A stretch of 64,000 bases of DNA from Candidatus Melainabacteria bacterium (GTDB lineage: Bacteria > Cyanobacteriota > Vampirovibrionia > Obscuribacterales > Obscuribacteraceae). The DNA lies in assembly GCA_016699165.1 (NCBI GenBank), contig CP064963.1, forward strand, positions 2,418,001 through 2,482,000. Direction: 5' to 3'. A model generated the notes under the pieces. The model was not told the origin of the DNA. It ran no database searches and was given only the letters and a program-made list of their open reading frames with translations. A program made the position numbers and the translations under genes. Shown piece by piece: positions 62,657 to 64,000 of the stretch; position 1 is the stretch's first letter, and each line of letters opens with the position of its first letter.

Positions 62657-63292
62657 ATGCAAGGCATGTCCCTTCTCACTCAAGTCTACGGACTGCTCGC
62701 TTTCAGCATGCTTGTCTTCACCGGCGGCGCAGCTCTTGGACGGAACGGGCAACTCGGCACAGTGATCTTCGGCGCCATCGCCTACATCGGGCTCGGCGTG
62801 GCGGTCCCCTATCTGGCTGAGCATTCCAATCTCGACATCAACCTCCTGCTCGGGCTCTTCGTGACCTGGGTCTTGGTGTCGGGTCTCTTCTGCGGACCGA
62901 TGATCGCTATGGTTCGCAAAGAGAACGGCTGGCGCCCAGTGGTTCTCGCCGGCGGCAGCACGTCCATCGTGCTGGTCGGCGCCACCTACATGAGCCTCGG
63001 CATGGGCGACCCCAGCGCCTGGATGAAACCTCTGGCAGGCTTCACGTTCATCTTCCTGTGCGTGTCGCTCATTGCTGCCTTCATCGGCATGCGTGGGCGG
63101 CTCTGGGACCTGGTGACCGGCGCCATCGGCGCTTGCCTGGCTTCGGCGTTCATCCTCGGCTACAGCGCAGTCCTCATGCAAGCGCATGCGGCTGGCGACA
63201 CGTCGACCCGCACGGCGATCAAGATCGCAGCCCAGCTCTGGTCTGCGATTCTCTGGCTCTTCATCGAGTTCTTGAAAATCTACTCGAAGTAA
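62657..63292 (+). CDS. Bax-inhibitor-1-like membrane protein
   Basis: 211 residues from the ATG at 62657 (TTGGAGGTAACCACA upstream). About seven membrane helices with BI-1 hallmarks: an N-terminal LLTQVYGLLAFSMLVFTGGAAL, a middle GMGDPSAWMKPLAGFTFIF, and the ending AAQLWSAILWLFIEFLKIY, which matches the last helix of YccA/BI-1 proteins. Bacterial members act as ion or calcium leak channels or bind FtsH. G/C-ending codons and a long leader place it in the second gene class. Confidence 0.72.
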   Translation: MQGMSLLTQVYGLLAFSMLVFTGGAALGRNGQLGTVIFGAIAYIGLGVAVPYLAEHSNLDINLLLGLFVTWVLVSGLFCGPMIAMVRKENGWRPVVLAGGSTSIVLVGATYMSLGMGDPSAWMKPLAGFTFIFLCVSLIAAFIGMRGRLWDLVTGAIGACLASAFILGYSAVLMQAHAAGDTSTRTAIKIAAQLWSAILWLFIEFLKIYSK

Positions 63293-63831
63293 CCAGAGAA
63301 AGCGGTTGGCTCTAGAGCAGCCGCTTGAGCAAGGGGAACGGTTGGAGGGCTTAAAGCTCTTCACCGTTTCTTAATTTGCCTCATACTACTATCTAATTTA
63401 GTATTCAGAAGCCCACTAAATGTACAAAAAATCGTATTTCGAATCCCAAAGCGACGAAAAATGCATGCCACGCATATTTACTCTTAACCCGCTGTTTAAA
63501 TCTAAATAGTTCAAAATTGATTGGCGTTTAAAACATCTTTCTTTATCGAAGTTAATGAACCTGCACTCAGAAACATCTCACGTTGCAAAGATTCACTAGC
63601 TAGCTCAATCTACATTTCGCTCATAGAGCCAATTTAGTATTTAAAGTGCTCTATGCGATTGAGTAGCTTGAGTCTGCAAACTTTTTTCTTTTACTTACAG
63701 GTTTCTCGTCCAAAATCCTCATTCTTCCAGTTTGAATCGATTTTCAGATCAAGTTCAAAGGCTTTACTAGAGCTTTGATCTGACACGACGACGCTGGAAC
63801 CTGGAAGTTTGCACATCTTCTTCAACCTCAA
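63293..63831. other. Intergenic region, 539 bases
   Basis: It holds the terminator of the BI-1-like gene (63337-63374), a smaller hairpin at 63301-63325 (AGCGG/CCGCT and GCTC/GAGC), and A/T-rich sequence that probably contains the promoter of the next gene. No gene seen. Confidence 0.5.
63337..63374 (+). terminator. Terminator of the BI-1-like gene
   Basis: AACGGT (63337-63342) pairs with ACCGTT (63363-63368), with an imperfect inner GAGGGCTT/AGCTCTTC stem, followed by TCTTAATTT. Confidence 0.6.
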
Positions 63832-64000
63832 ATGAAAGCCAAAAAGACTATGAAGAGAAAATGCCAGTCCTCGGACCGCAATTACTGCGCACCCCGAGAC
63901 AAAATTGCCGTCCTTTTCGTCGACATCGACGGAACGGTTGCGGTATGCCAACCGTACTTTGACAGAGGGATTGAGGAGTTTTCCCATCTCATGTCTCTCT
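63832..64000 (+). CDS. HAD-superfamily protein, N-terminal part (runs off the window)
   Basis: The frame from ATG 63832 (or ATG 63850) is open to the end of the window. After a Lys/Arg-rich lead it reads KIAVLFVDIDGTVAVCQPYF: the DxDGT motif of HAD phosphatases, with the nucleophile Asp and the acid/base Asp. Class and substrate cannot be set from about 56 residues. Codons end mostly in G/C in the visible part. Confidence 0.65.
   Translation, partial: MKAKKTMKRKCQSSDRNYCAPRDKIAVLFVDIDGTVAVCQPYFDRGIEEFSHLMSL

Noticed and set aside
62636..63364. 242-residue open frame on the minus strand
   Set aside because: Antisense to the BI-1-like gene; His/Glu/Asp-rich low-complexity translation, no start site.

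Overview
The window is 64 kb of bacterial chromosome with about 50 genes, mostly metabolic and envelope functions. Lipoproteins, signal peptides, a nucleotide-sugar cluster and many short-linker operons point to a free-living bacterium with a complex envelope. No rRNA, tRNA or ribosomal-protein gene is visible, so placement is weak. The gene mix and base composition remind me of large-genome non-photosynthetic relatives of Cyanobacteria (Obscuribacter-like), but this is a guess.

Two gene classes alternate. Most genes have A/T-leaning third codon positions (deoB: 16 of its first 40 codons end in G/C). A minority are strongly G/C-ending (the 16623 gene: 30 of 40) and carry long pyrimidine-rich 5' leaders and strong Shine-Dalgarno sites. 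This second class comprises the serpin, M16 and M48 peptidases, a BI-1-like protein, a zinc-ribbon protein and several small membrane proteins. Two of its leaders (before 40749 and 62657) are visibly homologous.

Layout. 1-2 kb: serpin C-terminus and a lipoprotein. 2.3-9.1 kb: a minus-strand operon of a DUF5134-like membrane protein, a Cu(I) P1B ATPase, a Y4yA/SbnH-like PLP decarboxylase, an SbnA-like synthase fused to rhodanese, and a SufS-like desulfurase. This looks like a copper-linked amino-acid/sulfur pathway and is the best candidate for an undescribed system. 9.7-10.5 kb: two small membrane proteins. 10.6-16.2 kb: xanthine dehydrogenase operon (xdhA-xdhB-xdhC) ending in an ATP-grasp ligase. 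16.6-24.3 kb: G/C-ending orphans, a lipase-like hydrolase under a TetR-type operator, a SAF-domain protein, kynureninase with an unusual active site, and an M16 peptidase. 24.4-26.1 kb: an IS110 element with a candidate bridge RNA. 26.1-30.5 kb: M48 peptidase flanked by two paralogous repeat proteins. 30.8-35.1 kb: two tandem serine hydrolases, a VWA/PDZ protein and a frameshifted lipoprotein. 35.1-40.4 kb: MerC-like protein, TPR protein, MerR regulator, then nucleoside salvage (deoB, a half-length PNP paralogue, PNP). 40.7-43.5 kb: zinc-ribbon and membrane proteins, then a decayed IS1380-type transposase. 43.6-47.8 kb: PEP carboxykinase and glycogen debranching enzyme. 48.2-56.3 kb: two glycosyltransferases and a six-gene nucleotide-sugar cluster. 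56.4-58.2 kb: Phd/VapC and a nucleotidyltransferase pair. 58.3-64 kb: TPR protein, prolyl oligopeptidase, BI-1-like protein and the start of a HAD protein.
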